Assembly: GCF_052113705.1 (NCBI RefSeq)
Contig: NZ_JBGQOG010000004.1
Coordinates: forward strand, 124,001-188,000
Origin: JBGQOG01 sp052113705
GTDB taxonomy: Bacteria > Pseudomonadota > Alphaproteobacteria > Rhodobacterales > Rhodobacteraceae
Reading direction: 5' to 3'
DNA: 64,000 bases
Below the pieces are notes generated by a model that did no database searches, was not told the DNA's origin, and saw only the letters and a program-made list of their open reading frames with translations. Of the stretch, positions 7,778 to 16,711 are shown one piece after another (position 1 is the stretch's first letter; each line of letters opens with the position of its first letter). The translations under genes were made by a program, and so were the position numbers.

Positions 7778-9856
7778 TCAGTTCAGCGGTGTCGGCGGCC
7801 GCGCCTCCGGCGGCGCGGCGACGGGGCCGTTCAGCGCGCCTTCGATGGCGCGGGCCAGATCCGGCATCCGCCACGGTTTGGGCAGCATCGTGCCCAATTC
7901 CTCCAGCCGTTTTTGGGCGGCGCCCGGCGCCATGTCGGGATTGCCGGAGGTGAACAGAACCCGGAGGTTCGGGCGGATCCGCATGGCCTCCAGCGCCAGA
8001 TCCGGGCCAAACATGCCATTGGCCATCATCACATCGGTGAACAGCAGCTCGATGCCAGCGTCCTGCCGCAGAATGTCCAATGCGGCCTGACCATCCCGCG
8101 CAAAAAGCACCTGATGACCAAAACGGTTCAGCACCAATGTCACCGCGCCCAGCACGGCGGGGTCATCTTCCACCACCAAAATCCGGACCTGACGCGGCGC
8201 GGGGGTGGCACTGCCCGCCGTCGCGGCGCGCGGCGCAGCTCCCCCTGCCGGGGTCGCCTTGCGCCCCGCGGTGGAGACGAAATGGGCCAGATTGTCCGGT
8301 GTGGCGGGGCTTTGGCTGCCCAGAGCCCGCGGCAGGAACAGATCCACGCTCGTGCCCGCACCGGGGCGGCTGATGATGCGCACATGGCCGCCCGATTGCT
8401 TGACAAAGCCATAGACCATGCTCAGCCCGAGACCTGACCCGCGCCCCTCGGGTTTGGTGGTGAAGAAGGGCTCAAACACTTTCTCCATCGCCTCGGGGTC
8501 GATGCCGGTGCCGGTATCGATCACCGAAAGATGGACATAATCGCCCGCGCCCGGCCCCTCGCCAATCGTGGAATCGGTGCTCAGATGACCGCCCATGCCC
8601 GGTTCATCGTGCAGCCCGTCGGCGTCGATTGACAGGTTGCGGGCGCGGATGGTGATCCGGCCGCCATCGGGCATCGCATCGCGGGCATTGATGGCCAGAT
8701 TGGCGATTGCCGCCTCGAACTGGGCGGGGTCGATGTAACTGTCCCAAAGCTGCGGATCGGCGTCGAGCCGCATGTCGATCTGCGGGCCGAGCGGGCGGCG
8801 CATCAGGTCAATCACCGCCGTCAGCCGGCTGGTGAGTTCCAGCATTTTGGGCTGCAGGACCTGCCGCCGCGAAAAGGCCAGCAGCCGCCCGATCAATTGC
8901 GCGCCGCGCCGCCCCGCCGCCAGGGCCTGTTCGGCGCAATCGGCGGCCTCGGGGCTGAGCACGACCTCTTCCTGCAACAGTTCGATGTTGCCCAGAACGG
9001 CGGTCAGCAGATTATTCAGATCATGGGCGATCCCGCCGGTCAGCTGCCCCACAGCCTCCATTTTCTGTGCCTGACGCAGCTGCGCCTCCAGCGTCTTGCG
9101 CTCGGAAATATCGCGGATCACCGCCATGCGCAGCGGCGTCTCGTCATCGGCGAGTTCCGAAACCGAGACTTCCACCGCAAAGGGCATGCCATCGCTGCGC
9201 TGGGCCAGATATTCATGCGCATCGCCGCCGTGCGGTGCGAGGGTGAATGGCGAGGGTTCAATCAGATCAAACACCTGCCCGGTCAGCCCGCCTGCACGAA
9301 AGCCGAACATGCGCTCTGCCGCGGGGTTGCACAGGGTGACCCGGCCCAGCTGATCCACCGCCACAATCGCATCCGGCGCCACTTCGAGGATCTTGCGGAA
9401 CCGGGCTTCGGCGCGCTGCCGTTCACTTTCGGCGCGGCGGTTGTTGCGGCGCACCTCGGCCTCTTGCAGGGCGCGGCTGACCGCCGGGGCCAGACGGCTG
9501 AGATTGTCCTTGATCACATAATCCTGCGCGCCGCCTTTGACGGCCGCGACGGCATTCTCTTCGCCCAGGGTGCCGGACACGAAGATGAACGGCGTCTCGC
9601 TGTCGGCCGCACGCAATATGCTCAGGGCCTCGGCGCCGGAAAAGCTGGGCATGGTATAGTCGCAGAGCACGACATCCCAGCCGCCCCGGGTCAGCGCGCG
9701 GGTCAGATCCTCGGCACGCGCAAGCTGTTCATAGGTCACCTGATAGCCGCTGCGTGACAACTCGCGCAGGCACAACGCGGCATCATCATCGGAATCGTCA
9801 ATCATCAACACATTCAGCGGCCGCCCTTTGACGTCGCCGACAGATTTTTCGCCCAT
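7778..9856 (-). CDS. Hybrid sensor histidine kinase (receiver - PAS - kinase - receiver)
   Basis: A soluble 692-residue signalling protein with no membrane segment. The order is an N-terminal receiver with phospho-acceptor Asp66 (VVLCDYTMPSFSG), a PAS domain at about 150-260, a dimerisation/phosphoacceptor helix with His278 (TGGIAHDLNNLLT), an ATPase domain (N-box NLAINARDAM, G-box GRGSGLGLSMVYGF), a Pro/Ala linker and a C-terminal receiver with Asp608 (LLFTDVMM). The start ATG is 4 bases after the stop of the upstream receiver gene, so the three signalling genes 12943 to 7778 form one operon. The input signal is unknown. Confidence 0.92.
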   Translation of the reverse strand: MGEKSVGDVKGRPLNVLMIDDSDDDAALCLRELSRSGYQVTYEQLARAEDLTRALTRGGWDVVLCDYTMPSFSGAEALSILRAADSETPFIFVSGTLGEENAVAAVKGGAQDYVIKDNLSRLAPAVSRALQEAEVRRNNRRAESERQRAEARFRKILEVAPDAIVAVDQLGRVTLCNPAAERMFGFRAGGLTGQVFDLIEPSPFTLAPHGGDAHEYLAQRSDGMPFAVEVSVSELADDETPLRMAVIRDISERKTLEAQLRQAQKMEAVGQLTGGIAHDLNNLLTAVLGNIELLQEEVVLSPEAADCAEQALAAGRRGAQLIGRLLAFSRRQVLQPKMLELTSRLTAVIDLMRRPLGPQIDMRLDADPQLWDSYIDPAQFEAAIANLAINARDAMPDGGRITIRARNLSIDADGLHDEPGMGGHLSTDSTIGEGPGAGDYVHLSVIDTGTGIDPEAMEKVFEPFFTTKPEGRGSGLGLSMVYGFVKQSGGHVRIISRPGAGTSVDLFLPRALGSQSPATPDNLAHFVSTAGRKATPAGGAAPRAATAGSATPAPRQVRILVVEDDPAVLGAVTLVLNRFGHQVLFARDGQAALDILRQDAGIELLFTDVMMANGMFGPDLALEAMRIRPNLRVLFTSGNPDMAPGAAQKRLEELGTMLPKPWRMPDLARAIEGALNGPVAAPPEARPPTPLN

Positions 9857-9860
9857 GCGG

Positions 9861-10304
9861 TTACCCTCCCATCCGCGCCGGGCTTTCGTTCAGCAACAGC
9901 CAATAAAGCCCCAACTGGCGTGCGGCAGCGACAAACTCATCAAAATCAACAGGTTTTCGCACATAGCTGTTGGCGCCGTTGCGGTACCCGTCAATCACAT
10001 CCTGCTCCTCGCGCGAGGTGGTCAGCACCACCACCGGCAGCCAGGCGGTCCGATGGTCGTGACGGATGCGTTTGAGCACCTCGAGCCCGCTGATCTTTGG
10101 CAGGTTCAGATCCAGCAGCACCAATTGCGGCACATCCGCCGGGTCGCGGTCGGCATAGGGGCCCGTGCAGAACAGATAATCCAGCGCTGCGGCACCATCC
10201 GGGGCCACCACGATGGGATTGCTGATTTTATTCTGGCGAAACGCGCGGCGGGTCAGCGCCTCATCATCCGCGTTATCCTCCACCAGCAGGATCGTGTTTC
10301 CCAT
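9861..10304 (-). CDS. Single-domain response regulator, Rcp1-like
   Basis: A stand-alone receiver of 147 residues with no output domain. It contains the acidic pocket VEDNADDE, phospho-acceptor Asp65 in LVLLDLNLPKISG, the TTS segment and the KPVDFDEF lysine motif. The inserted segment around LFCTGPYADRD is typical of receivers partnered with phytochrome-like or PAS kinases (Rcp1 type). It sits between two kinase genes in one operon: 14 bases from the upstream kinase and 4 bases from the hybrid kinase. It probably shuttles phosphate between them. Confidence 0.9.
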   Translation of the reverse strand: MGNTILLVEDNADDEALTRRAFRQNKISNPIVVAPDGAAALDYLFCTGPYADRDPADVPQLVLLDLNLPKISGLEVLKRIRHDHRTAWLPVVVLTTSREEQDVIDGYRNGANSYVRKPVDFDEFVAAARQLGLYWLLLNESPARMGG

Positions 10305-10318
10305 CTCAGCCTCTCTTT

Positions 10319-12943
10319 CTATCCCTGCGGCAGGGTAAAATAGAACGTCGCCCCCTGGCCCGGTTCGGCCTCAGCCCAGATCCGTCCACCATGCTTGTGC
10401 ATGATCCGCTGTACCGTCGCCAGCCCGACTCCGGTACCCGGAAACAGCCGCGCATCGTGCAGCCGCTGAAAGGCCCGGAACAATTGATCCGCATAGGCCA
10501 TGTCGAAACCGGCGCCGTTGTCGCGGACATAGTGCAAAACCTGCGTGCCCTCCTTGCGAATGCCCACTTCAATGCGCGCATGCTCTGTTTTGCCGGTGAA
10601 CTTCCAGGCATTGCCGATCAGGTTATCCAGCGCGATCTTCAGCAGGCGACGGTCGCCGCGCACATGCATCCCCGCCACGACTTCCACTTCTACCATCCTT
10701 TCGGGCTCGGCCTGATGCAATTCTTCGATCACCTGATCGGCGAGGATACTCAGATTGACCTCTTCAAACAGCAATTCGGCCCGGGTGATCCGCGCGAGGT
10801 TCAGCAGATCGTCGATCAGCATCCCCATGCGCTGTGCCCCGCCGCGCACCCGGTGCAGATAATCGCGGCCATCTTCATCCAGCTTGTCGGCGTAATCCTC
10901 AAGCAGGGCTTTGGAAAAACCGTCAATCGCGCGCAGGGGGCTGCGCAGGTCATGCGAGACCGAGGCCGAAAAAGCCTCAAGTTCTTTGTTCAGCACCTCA
11001 AGTTCATTGTTGTCGCGCGCCAGTTTGCTGTTCAGGTCAGAGACCCGCTGCGTGGCCGCGGCCAGTTCGGTGATGTCGCGGACCGAGGCGATGAAGCGCG
11101 CGCCCTCATCGGTTTGTACCGGGCTGAGGCTGACCGCGATCGGGAAGGTGCTGCCGTCCGAGCGGCAGCCGTACAGCGCCTGACCTTCGCCCATATCGCG
11201 CGTCCGCGGGGCGCTGGCATATTTTGCCAGATGCGCCACGTGGCGTTGGCGCGTGGCGCCGGGCATCAGGATCTCGACCCGCTTGCCCACCAGATCTTCC
11301 GCCGAATAGCCAAACAGGCGCGTGGTTGAGGAATTGACCCGCAGAATGACCCCTTTGTCATCGGTGACCACCATGCCGTCGGGCACGCTTTCGAACAGGG
11401 CATTGATGCGCGCCTGGTTGGTGCGGATCTGGTCTTCTTGCTGCTTGCGGCGGCTGATGTCGCGCAAAATGCCGGTGAACAGCGTTTCTTTCCCGGTTTT
11501 TGCCATCGCGAGCGAGAGTTCGAGCGGAAATTCCTCACCCGTCGAGCGGCGTCCAACCAGCTCTGTCACACTGCCCAGCACATGCCGGGCGCCGCCCCCG
11601 GCGACCCGCGCCATGCCCGCCTCATGCCCCGGCCAATAGCGCTCGGGCATCAGCTTGCGCAGCGGTTGCCCCAGCATTTCTGCCGCCGTGGTTTTGAAGA
11701 TCCGCTCTGCGCCCTCATTGAAAAAGGTGATGTTTCCGGCCGTGTTCGCCGACACAATGCCGTCACTGGCGGTTTCCGCGACCTGCCGGAAACGCTCCTC
11801 GAACGAGCGGCGGTCGCCCTCTGCCATTGCGCGGCGATTGCGCTGGGCGCCGGAGAACAGGGCCGCGGCGCCCGCCAGCAGGTAAAACATCAGCGATGTC
11901 AGCAGGATATTCCGACCCATCTGGCGAATGGGATCACTGAGGGCCGCGCCGCCCAGATGCGTGACCATAACCATGCCGGGCCAATCCAGCGGCCGGATCC
12001 CCACAGGAGAGGCCACCCAGTTGAAGGCATAGAGATCGCCGGCTTCCCAGACAATTCCGTTTTTGCTGGCGCTGATGGTCGCCCAAAGCGCGGGGTTCGT
12101 GTGTTTCAGCGTTTCTTCCTGCCGCTCGCGGAACATGAAGGCAAAGGACTTTTCACCATCCGAATCGTGCAGCCAGTAGCCCGCGTCATTCAGCAACCAG
12201 GCATCGCCGAGTCTGGTTTTGGTATTATGGTCCAGCCCGTCGAGCAGCGGTCCGGCAAGGTAGTTGACGATCATGATGCCCTGCGGGGCGGTGCCGGTAC
12301 CATATACAGGCACACCTGCGCGCATCACCGGTTTGTGGGGCTTTTCGATTTGCCCCTCTTCGATGTTCAGATCAATCGGCGAGATATAGATCTGGCTGCG
12401 GGGCGCGTTCAGGATCTTGGCGAAATAGGGCCGGTTTGCCTTGTTTTGCAATGCGGCAGCGGGCACCAGCGTGCTGCCCTCGGCGTCACGGTTGACCCGG
12501 ATGCGTTCATTGCCGTCGACATCGATGAAGCGGATCTGGTCGTAGTTGCGCTTTTCCTCGCTGAAGATGAAAAACTCGCGCTCAAGATGCTCAGTGGCTT
12601 CGCGCAATTCCTCGGGCGTGCCGTCCAACGCCGCACCATAGGCGGAGGACTGATGCGACAAATATCCGACATCGCTCAGCACCGCGGTGAGGCGCTCGGT
12701 GATGCTGCTGGCCGCAAGGGCGCTGGCATTGGCGGCGTTATTGGCCAGACTGTTGAAGATGGCGCTGCGCTGCGTGGCAAAAAGCAGCACGAAAACCAGC
12801 GTAATGATTGCGGCCAGACACAAAAACACCCAGAGCGCGAACTGCCGCGCCACCTGATTGGCGAGAATGGGGCCGACAGCACCCAGAACGCCAAAACGGC
12901 GCGTACGCCACGCCTCTGGCCCTCGCGGTGTCTCACTCAGCAT
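10319..12943 (-). CDS. Membrane sensor histidine kinase with extracytoplasmic sensor and two PAS domains
   Basis: An 874-residue membrane kinase. A first membrane helix (about residues 25-55) leads into a large extracytoplasmic sensor of the Cache-like type (IRFIDVDGNERIRVNR, RPYFAKIL) and a second helix around 335-355. Two PAS domains follow (QVAETASDGIVSANTAG and FESVPDGMVVTDDKG), then the kinase core with His664 in SASVSHDLRSPLRAIDGF and the ATPase motifs NLIGNAWKFT and GTGVGLATVQRI. The open frame extends to 12982 from a TTG; the ATG at 12943 was taken as the start. It is the first gene of a three-gene signalling operon. The ligand cannot be told from sequence. Confidence 0.9.
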   Translation of the reverse strand: MLSETPRGPEAWRTRRFGVLGAVGPILANQVARQFALWVFLCLAAIITLVFVLLFATQRSAIFNSLANNAANASALAASSITERLTAVLSDVGYLSHQSSAYGAALDGTPEELREATEHLEREFFIFSEEKRNYDQIRFIDVDGNERIRVNRDAEGSTLVPAAALQNKANRPYFAKILNAPRSQIYISPIDLNIEEGQIEKPHKPVMRAGVPVYGTGTAPQGIMIVNYLAGPLLDGLDHNTKTRLGDAWLLNDAGYWLHDSDGEKSFAFMFRERQEETLKHTNPALWATISASKNGIVWEAGDLYAFNWVASPVGIRPLDWPGMVMVTHLGGAALSDPIRQMGRNILLTSLMFYLLAGAAALFSGAQRNRRAMAEGDRRSFEERFRQVAETASDGIVSANTAGNITFFNEGAERIFKTTAAEMLGQPLRKLMPERYWPGHEAGMARVAGGGARHVLGSVTELVGRRSTGEEFPLELSLAMAKTGKETLFTGILRDISRRKQQEDQIRTNQARINALFESVPDGMVVTDDKGVILRVNSSTTRLFGYSAEDLVGKRVEILMPGATRQRHVAHLAKYASAPRTRDMGEGQALYGCRSDGSTFPIAVSLSPVQTDEGARFIASVRDITELAAATQRVSDLNSKLARDNNELEVLNKELEAFSASVSHDLRSPLRAIDGFSKALLEDYADKLDEDGRDYLHRVRGGAQRMGMLIDDLLNLARITRAELLFEEVNLSILADQVIEELHQAEPERMVEVEVVAGMHVRGDRRLLKIALDNLIGNAWKFTGKTEHARIEVGIRKEGTQVLHYVRDNGAGFDMAYADQLFRAFQRLHDARLFPGTGVGLATVQRIMHKHGGRIWAEAEPGQGATFYFTLPQG

Positions 12944-13495
12944 TATACTATTACCCCAAGACCTTAACCTCTTCTGGTGCAAGAGGCTTCTTCGCCCGGC
13001 AGGGCTTTGCGTTGCCCCGACAAAACATGGTGCGCATAATCAGTTAACGGTTGGTTAATTCGCGTCAGAATGAGAGTTTCAAGGCCTGTCACCGCCTGCC
13101 TGTTGGTTCCCTATATCAAACAAGAGTGACAGCGATTGATTGTTTTTCCAATATGAATCGCGGGCAGGTATGGAAATACCTACCCGCGATGGTTGTGCCC
13201 GTCTGACATGGCGTGGCGGGGTTGGCCATGGCAGGCCCTGTGCCGCGGCCCGGGCCGCGCCGCCCCGTACCGGGCCTGTGGCGCAGGGCGCAGAACACAT
13301 GGTGTATTTTCTCTTAATATATTGAAATCACGAAAATTATACAGAGTTTCGGCCGTCAGAAACCGGCCGTCCCGCTTGCTGCCACCCCTTGGCCGCATTT
13401 TTGCCCTGCTCTCGGGGGAAACCCAAGTCATGCCGGATGTCGGCACAATCATTCATGCCGCTCTGCACCTGCAGAGACCTGTCAGGAGACCTGCG
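12944..13495. other. Intergenic region between divergent kinase and small secreted protein genes
   Basis: A 552-base gap holding the promoters of the two divergent genes, a long hairpin at 13157-13190 and GC-rich palindromic sequence around 13246-13259. Open frames here are short and unlike any protein recognised. A CAGGAG ribosome site lies just before the ATG at 13496. Confidence 0.5.
13157..13190. repeat. 15-bp inverted repeat with GGAA loop
   Basis: Arms 13157-13171 and 13176-13190 (ATCGCGGGCAGGTAT and its near-complement) pair with a single C/A mismatch around a GGAA tetraloop of the stable GNRA class. Neither strand has a T-run next to it, so it is not a textbook terminator. It could be an RNA stem of a leader or small RNA, or a protein-binding palindrome. 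Confidence 0.7.
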
Positions 13496-13666
13496 ATGAA
13501 CCCTCTTCGGATTGCCCTGCCTGCGGCTTTGCTGCTCGTTTCTTCGGCGCTGGCGCTGCCGGTGCTTGCCGCTCCGGGGCCGGGCGTGAAATTCCCGCCA
13601 AAGCTTGAAGCCTCCAGCGCATCTGGGGCAGTGGAAATGCCAGTGGCGGTGGCGCCGCACGGCTGA
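13496..13666 (+). CDS. Small secreted peptide, unknown function
   Basis: A 56-residue protein with a clear signal peptide (MNPLRIALPAALLLVSSALA, with probable cleavage after LAA) and a mature part of only about 30 residues rich in Pro, Ala and Ser. A good ribosome site (CAGGAG) sits 5 bases before the ATG, the main reason for accepting such a short frame. A GC-rich hairpin follows the stop at 13689-13712. No family is recognised. The mature sequence has no Cys, so no disulphide is possible. It could be a conserved small exported protein or a chance frame. Confidence 0.5.
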   Translation: MNPLRIALPAALLLVSSALALPVLAAPGPGVKFPPKLEASSASGAVEMPVAVAPHG

Positions 13667-13688
13667 GCCTGACCGGCGACAGCGCAAA

Positions 13689-13712
13689 GGGCGGGCACAT
13701 CGTGTCCCGCCC
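13689..13712 (+). terminator. Possible terminator hairpin after the small secreted peptide gene
   Basis: GGGCGGG-CAC and GTG-T-CCCGCCC form a 10-bp stem with one bulge and an ATC loop. No T-tract follows. It lies between the small peptide gene and the convergent SDR gene. Confidence 0.4.
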
Positions 13713-13748
13713 CTCCCGCCCCTACTGCTGATCGGGAATGCCTGCGCG

Positions 13749-14546
13749 TCAGAGCAGCATGCCGCCCGAGATTTCAATGCGTTGGCCGGTGATCCATTGG
13801 GTCTCGCCGCCCAGCAACGTGGCGATGGCGCCGCCAATGTCATCGGGCATGCCGACGCGGCCCATCGCGGTTTGCGCGGCGATCGCCCGGTTCATCTCAG
13901 GAATGTCGCGCACCGCGCCCCCGCCGAAGTCGGTTTCGATGGCGCCCGGTGCCACGACATTCACCGAAATCCCCCGCGGCCCCAACTCCTTGGCCAGATA
14001 GCGCGTCAGCACTTCGACCCCGCCCTTCATCGCGGCATAGGCTGCAAAGCCAGGCATGGAAAAACGGGCCAGGCCGCTGGAAAGATTTACGATCCGTCCG
14101 CCATCGTTCATGACCGGCAGCAGGCGTTGCGTCAGGAAGAACACGCCCTTCAGATGGATGTTCATCAACAGATCGAAATCGTCTTCGGTGGTTTCGGCAA
14201 AGCTCTTGTGGATGCCAATCCCGGCGTTGTTGACCAGAAAGTCCAGGGTTTCCCGCCCCCATCCTGTCCGCAACGCGTCGCGCAAGCGGATGACAAAGCT
14301 GTCAAATTCGGCAGTCTTGCCGGTGTCCAGTTGCAAGGCGACGGCCTGGCCCCCGAGCGCCCTGATCTCGGCCACGGCGCCCGCGGCATCCTCGGCATTG
14401 TTCAGATAGGTCAGCACCACATCGATCCCGGCGCGGGCCAGATGCAACGCGGCGTTGCGGCCCAATCCCCGGCTGCCGCCGGTGATCAGCGCGATTTTGC
14501 GCGGCCGCGCCGGGGTGTCTGTGGTGGTGTTTGCGGTCATGCTCAT
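13749..14546 (-). CDS. Short-chain dehydrogenase/reductase (SDR)
   Basis: A classical SDR of 265 residues. It has the nucleotide-binding TGGSRGLGRNAALHLA, the NNAG motif (FLVNNAGIGIHKSF), the catalytic Ser in VNLSSGLAR, and YAAMKGG as the YxxxK active site. The C terminus GETQWITGQRIEISGGMLL is typical of FabG-like enzymes. The substrate is unknown. The start at 14546 follows an AGGAG site; the in-frame extension to 15581 is antisense to the AraC gene and is rejected. It is divergent from an AraC regulator 160 bases away, the usual layout of a regulator and its controlled oxidoreductase. Confidence 0.92.
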   Translation of the reverse strand: MSMTANTTTDTPARPRKIALITGGSRGLGRNAALHLARAGIDVVLTYLNNAEDAAGAVAEIRALGGQAVALQLDTGKTAEFDSFVIRLRDALRTGWGRETLDFLVNNAGIGIHKSFAETTEDDFDLLMNIHLKGVFFLTQRLLPVMNDGGRIVNLSSGLARFSMPGFAAYAAMKGGVEVLTRYLAKELGPRGISVNVVAPGAIETDFGGGAVRDIPEMNRAIAAQTAMGRVGMPDDIGGAIATLLGGETQWITGQRIEISGGMLL

Positions 14547-14705
14547 GATGGCTCTCCTGTGTTCCTGGGGCAAAATAGGAGATCGCGCGGCGCTCTGCCT
14601 CTCGCCTTCTCCAAGTAATCTGCCCAATTCTCCAAAGCGCCGCTCATCAGGCTTGTCGCCCGCCGTGCCGGGGGGCAGGCTGTTTTGTAGCTGGAGGAGG
14701 TTTGC

Positions 14706-15623
14706 ATGCAGCAAGAGACGTTGATGGCGCAGGTGCTGGCCGCCGCGGACGCGCTGGCGGCGGGGGAGGATCCGGCGGAGACCGGCGTTCCGGGGCTGGC
14801 CATCGCGCGCAGCCGGGCGGTTGGGGTGATGCGGCATACGCTGTACCAGCCGGTGTTTTGCCTCGTGCTGCAAGGCGAAAAGCAATTGATGCAAGGCGCG
14901 CAGACCCTGCGGTTGACGGCGGGGCAGGGGCTGATCGTCAGTTTCGAAATGCCCGCCCTCTCGCATGTCGTCGAGGCCAGCCCGGGCAAGCCCTATCTGG
15001 CATTGGCCGTGGCCCTTGAGTTGGACATCTTGCGCGAACTCGCGGCGCAGCTGCCTGATCCTCCGGGGCAGGCCGCGCCGGGCACCGATGTCGTCGGGCG
15101 GCTTGCCACAGTGGCCCCGGTGTCTCCGCCGCTGGTATCCGCAATGGAGCGGCTGTTCGGGCTGACAGCCCAGCCCGCGGCAATCCCCATTCTGGCGCCC
15201 CTGATCCGGCGCGAGATTTACTACCGGCTGTTGACCGGGCCGCAGGGTGCGGCCCTGCGGGACCTGCTGGCGACGGAAGGGCATGCGGCACGCATCGCGC
15301 GGGCGATCACGGTGATGAAACGCGGTTTGGCCGAGCGCCTGAGCATTGCCGATCTGGCACGTACAGCGGGGATGAGTGTTTCCGGCTTTCACGAGCATTT
15401 CCGGCAGGTTACGGCAATTACGCCGCTGCAGTTCCACAAGAATCTCAAGCTGCTGGAGGCGCGGCGCTTGTTGATGGCCGGTGCCGAAGGGGTGGCCGGG
15501 GCGGCCTATGCGGTGGGCTATGAAAGTCCCACCCATTTCAGCCGCGAATATGCGCGTTTGTTCGGTGCCTCTCCGCAGCAAGATCAGCGGCGTCAGCGCA
15601 GGACGCTGGCCGCGCCGGCATAG
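14706..15623 (+). CDS. AraC-family transcriptional regulator
   Basis: A 305-residue regulator with an N-terminal AraC_N-type cupin region (LYQPVFCLVLQGEKQL, then LTAGQGLIVSFEMPALSHV) and a C-terminal pair of helix-turn-helix motifs (LSIADLARTAGMSVSGFHEHF and AAYAVGYESPTHFSREYARLFG). Proteins of this arrangement usually control an adjacent divergent oxidoreductase gene, here the SDR at 13749-14546. The 159-base gap between them would contain the operator. The start ATG at 14706 follows a GGAGG sequence. Confidence 0.92.
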   Translation: MQQETLMAQVLAAADALAAGEDPAETGVPGLAIARSRAVGVMRHTLYQPVFCLVLQGEKQLMQGAQTLRLTAGQGLIVSFEMPALSHVVEASPGKPYLALAVALELDILRELAAQLPDPPGQAAPGTDVVGRLATVAPVSPPLVSAMERLFGLTAQPAAIPILAPLIRREIYYRLLTGPQGAALRDLLATEGHAARIARAITVMKRGLAERLSIADLARTAGMSVSGFHEHFRQVTAITPLQFHKNLKLLEARRLLMAGAEGVAGAAYAVGYESPTHFSREYARLFGASPQQDQRRQRRTLAAPA

Positions 15624-15836
15624 GCGTCACCGGGGCGCATCGCCGTTCCGGGTTCCCGGCCAAGAATGCGCGTTTGGCAACAGTGTGTTGCGCCGGGGCG
15701 GCGGGGCGCCCATTGGTTTTGCTTGACTCAAGGGACGGTCCTGTGGTGCTATACTCGCCTTATTCCGCCAAATTATTGTTTTTTTGCAAGGTGATGGCCG
15801 CGCCCGTTGCGGGCGTGGTGTGTGGGGGGAGAGACT

Positions 15837-16508
15837 ATGGGAGTTCGAGCGAACCTGATCACAGTGGGCATCGTCGATGACCACGAGGTTGTCCGGCAGG
15901 GGTTGAGCGCGATCTTGGCGCAGCAGCGCTCAATGCGTGTGATCGGCGAGGGCGCGTCGGCGCCAGAGGCGGTCAGTCTGGCCATCAAGTACCGACCGGA
16001 TGTGATGCTGCTGGACATCACGATGCCCGGCGGCGGCCTTGAGGCACTGAAGACGATTGTCAGCAAAACGCCGGAAGTGCGCTGCGTGATCCTGACGGCC
16101 TGCGACGATGCATCTGTGGCGATGGCGGCGATCACGGCCGGGGCTCGCGGCTTTATCCTGAAGGGCGTCAGTTCCGGCAATCTTTTGGCGGCGATTGAGG
16201 TGGTGATGGCAGATCAGTCCTATGTCTCGCCCGAGTTTGCGGCGCGGCTGATGGATGCGGCGCTGCAGGTGAAGCTCGAAGGGGCGCCGTCGCTGGGGCT
16301 GAGCCGCCGCGAAGAGCAGGTGCTGCGCGAAGTGGAAAAGGGCCTGACCAACCGCGAGGTGGCGGACCGTCTGCATCTGAGCGAAAAGACCGTCAAACAT
16401 TACATGACCAGCGTGATGCAGAAGTTTGGTGTCAGCAACCGGGTGGGGGCGATCCGTCACCTGCAAGGGCGCGAGCATGATGCACGCGGGACGGGCGCCG
16501 TTCACTGA
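15837..16508 (+). CDS. NarL/FixJ-type response regulator
   Basis: A 223-residue two-component regulator. The N-terminal receiver has VDDHE, phospho-acceptor Asp60 in VMLLDITMPGGG, and the KGVSS lysine motif. The C-terminal LuxR-type helix-turn-helix (LSRREEQVLREVEKGLTNRE, then VADRLHLSEKTVKHYM) spans about residues 156-207. The ATG at 15837 is preceded by GGGGGAGAG. It is convergent with a HisKA_3-family kinase, the family that normally pairs with NarL-type regulators, so the two are likely cognate. It ends in a strong terminator. Its targets are unknown, but the kinase promoter faces the peroxidase gene. Confidence 0.93.
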   Translation: MGVRANLITVGIVDDHEVVRQGLSAILAQQRSMRVIGEGASAPEAVSLAIKYRPDVMLLDITMPGGGLEALKTIVSKTPEVRCVILTACDDASVAMAAITAGARGFILKGVSSGNLLAAIEVVMADQSYVSPEFAARLMDAALQVKLEGAPSLGLSRREEQVLREVEKGLTNREVADRLHLSEKTVKHYMTSVMQKFGVSNRVGAIRHLQGREHDARGTGAVH

Positions 16509-16548
16509 GCCCCTCTTCGGTCGGGCCGTTTCGGTGTCACCTGATTTC

Positions 16549-16580
16549 AGGCCGGTCTCTCGGGCAGAGGCCGGCCTTTT
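16549..16580 (+). terminator. Intrinsic terminator after the NarL-type regulator
   Basis: AGGCCGGTCTCT pairs with AGAGGCCGGCCT (12 bp, one G-U) around the loop CGGGC and is followed directly by TTT C. It lies 40 bases after the stop codon of the response regulator. Confidence 0.8.
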
Positions 16581-16711
16581 CGATGCAGGGTTGGCCCCGA
16601 GGGCGCGCGCCACGGGCCATCCTGTCGGGACGGGATGAGGCTTGCCGCGAGAGCGTGCTGAGGTGATCTCGCGGGTTCTGCGCGGCGATGCCGGATGCCG
16701 GCAGGGGCCGC

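Noticed and set aside
15723..15755. Sigma-70-like promoter TTGACT and TATACT before the NarL-type regulator
   Set aside because: The spacing between the two boxes is 21 bases, too long for a normal promoter.
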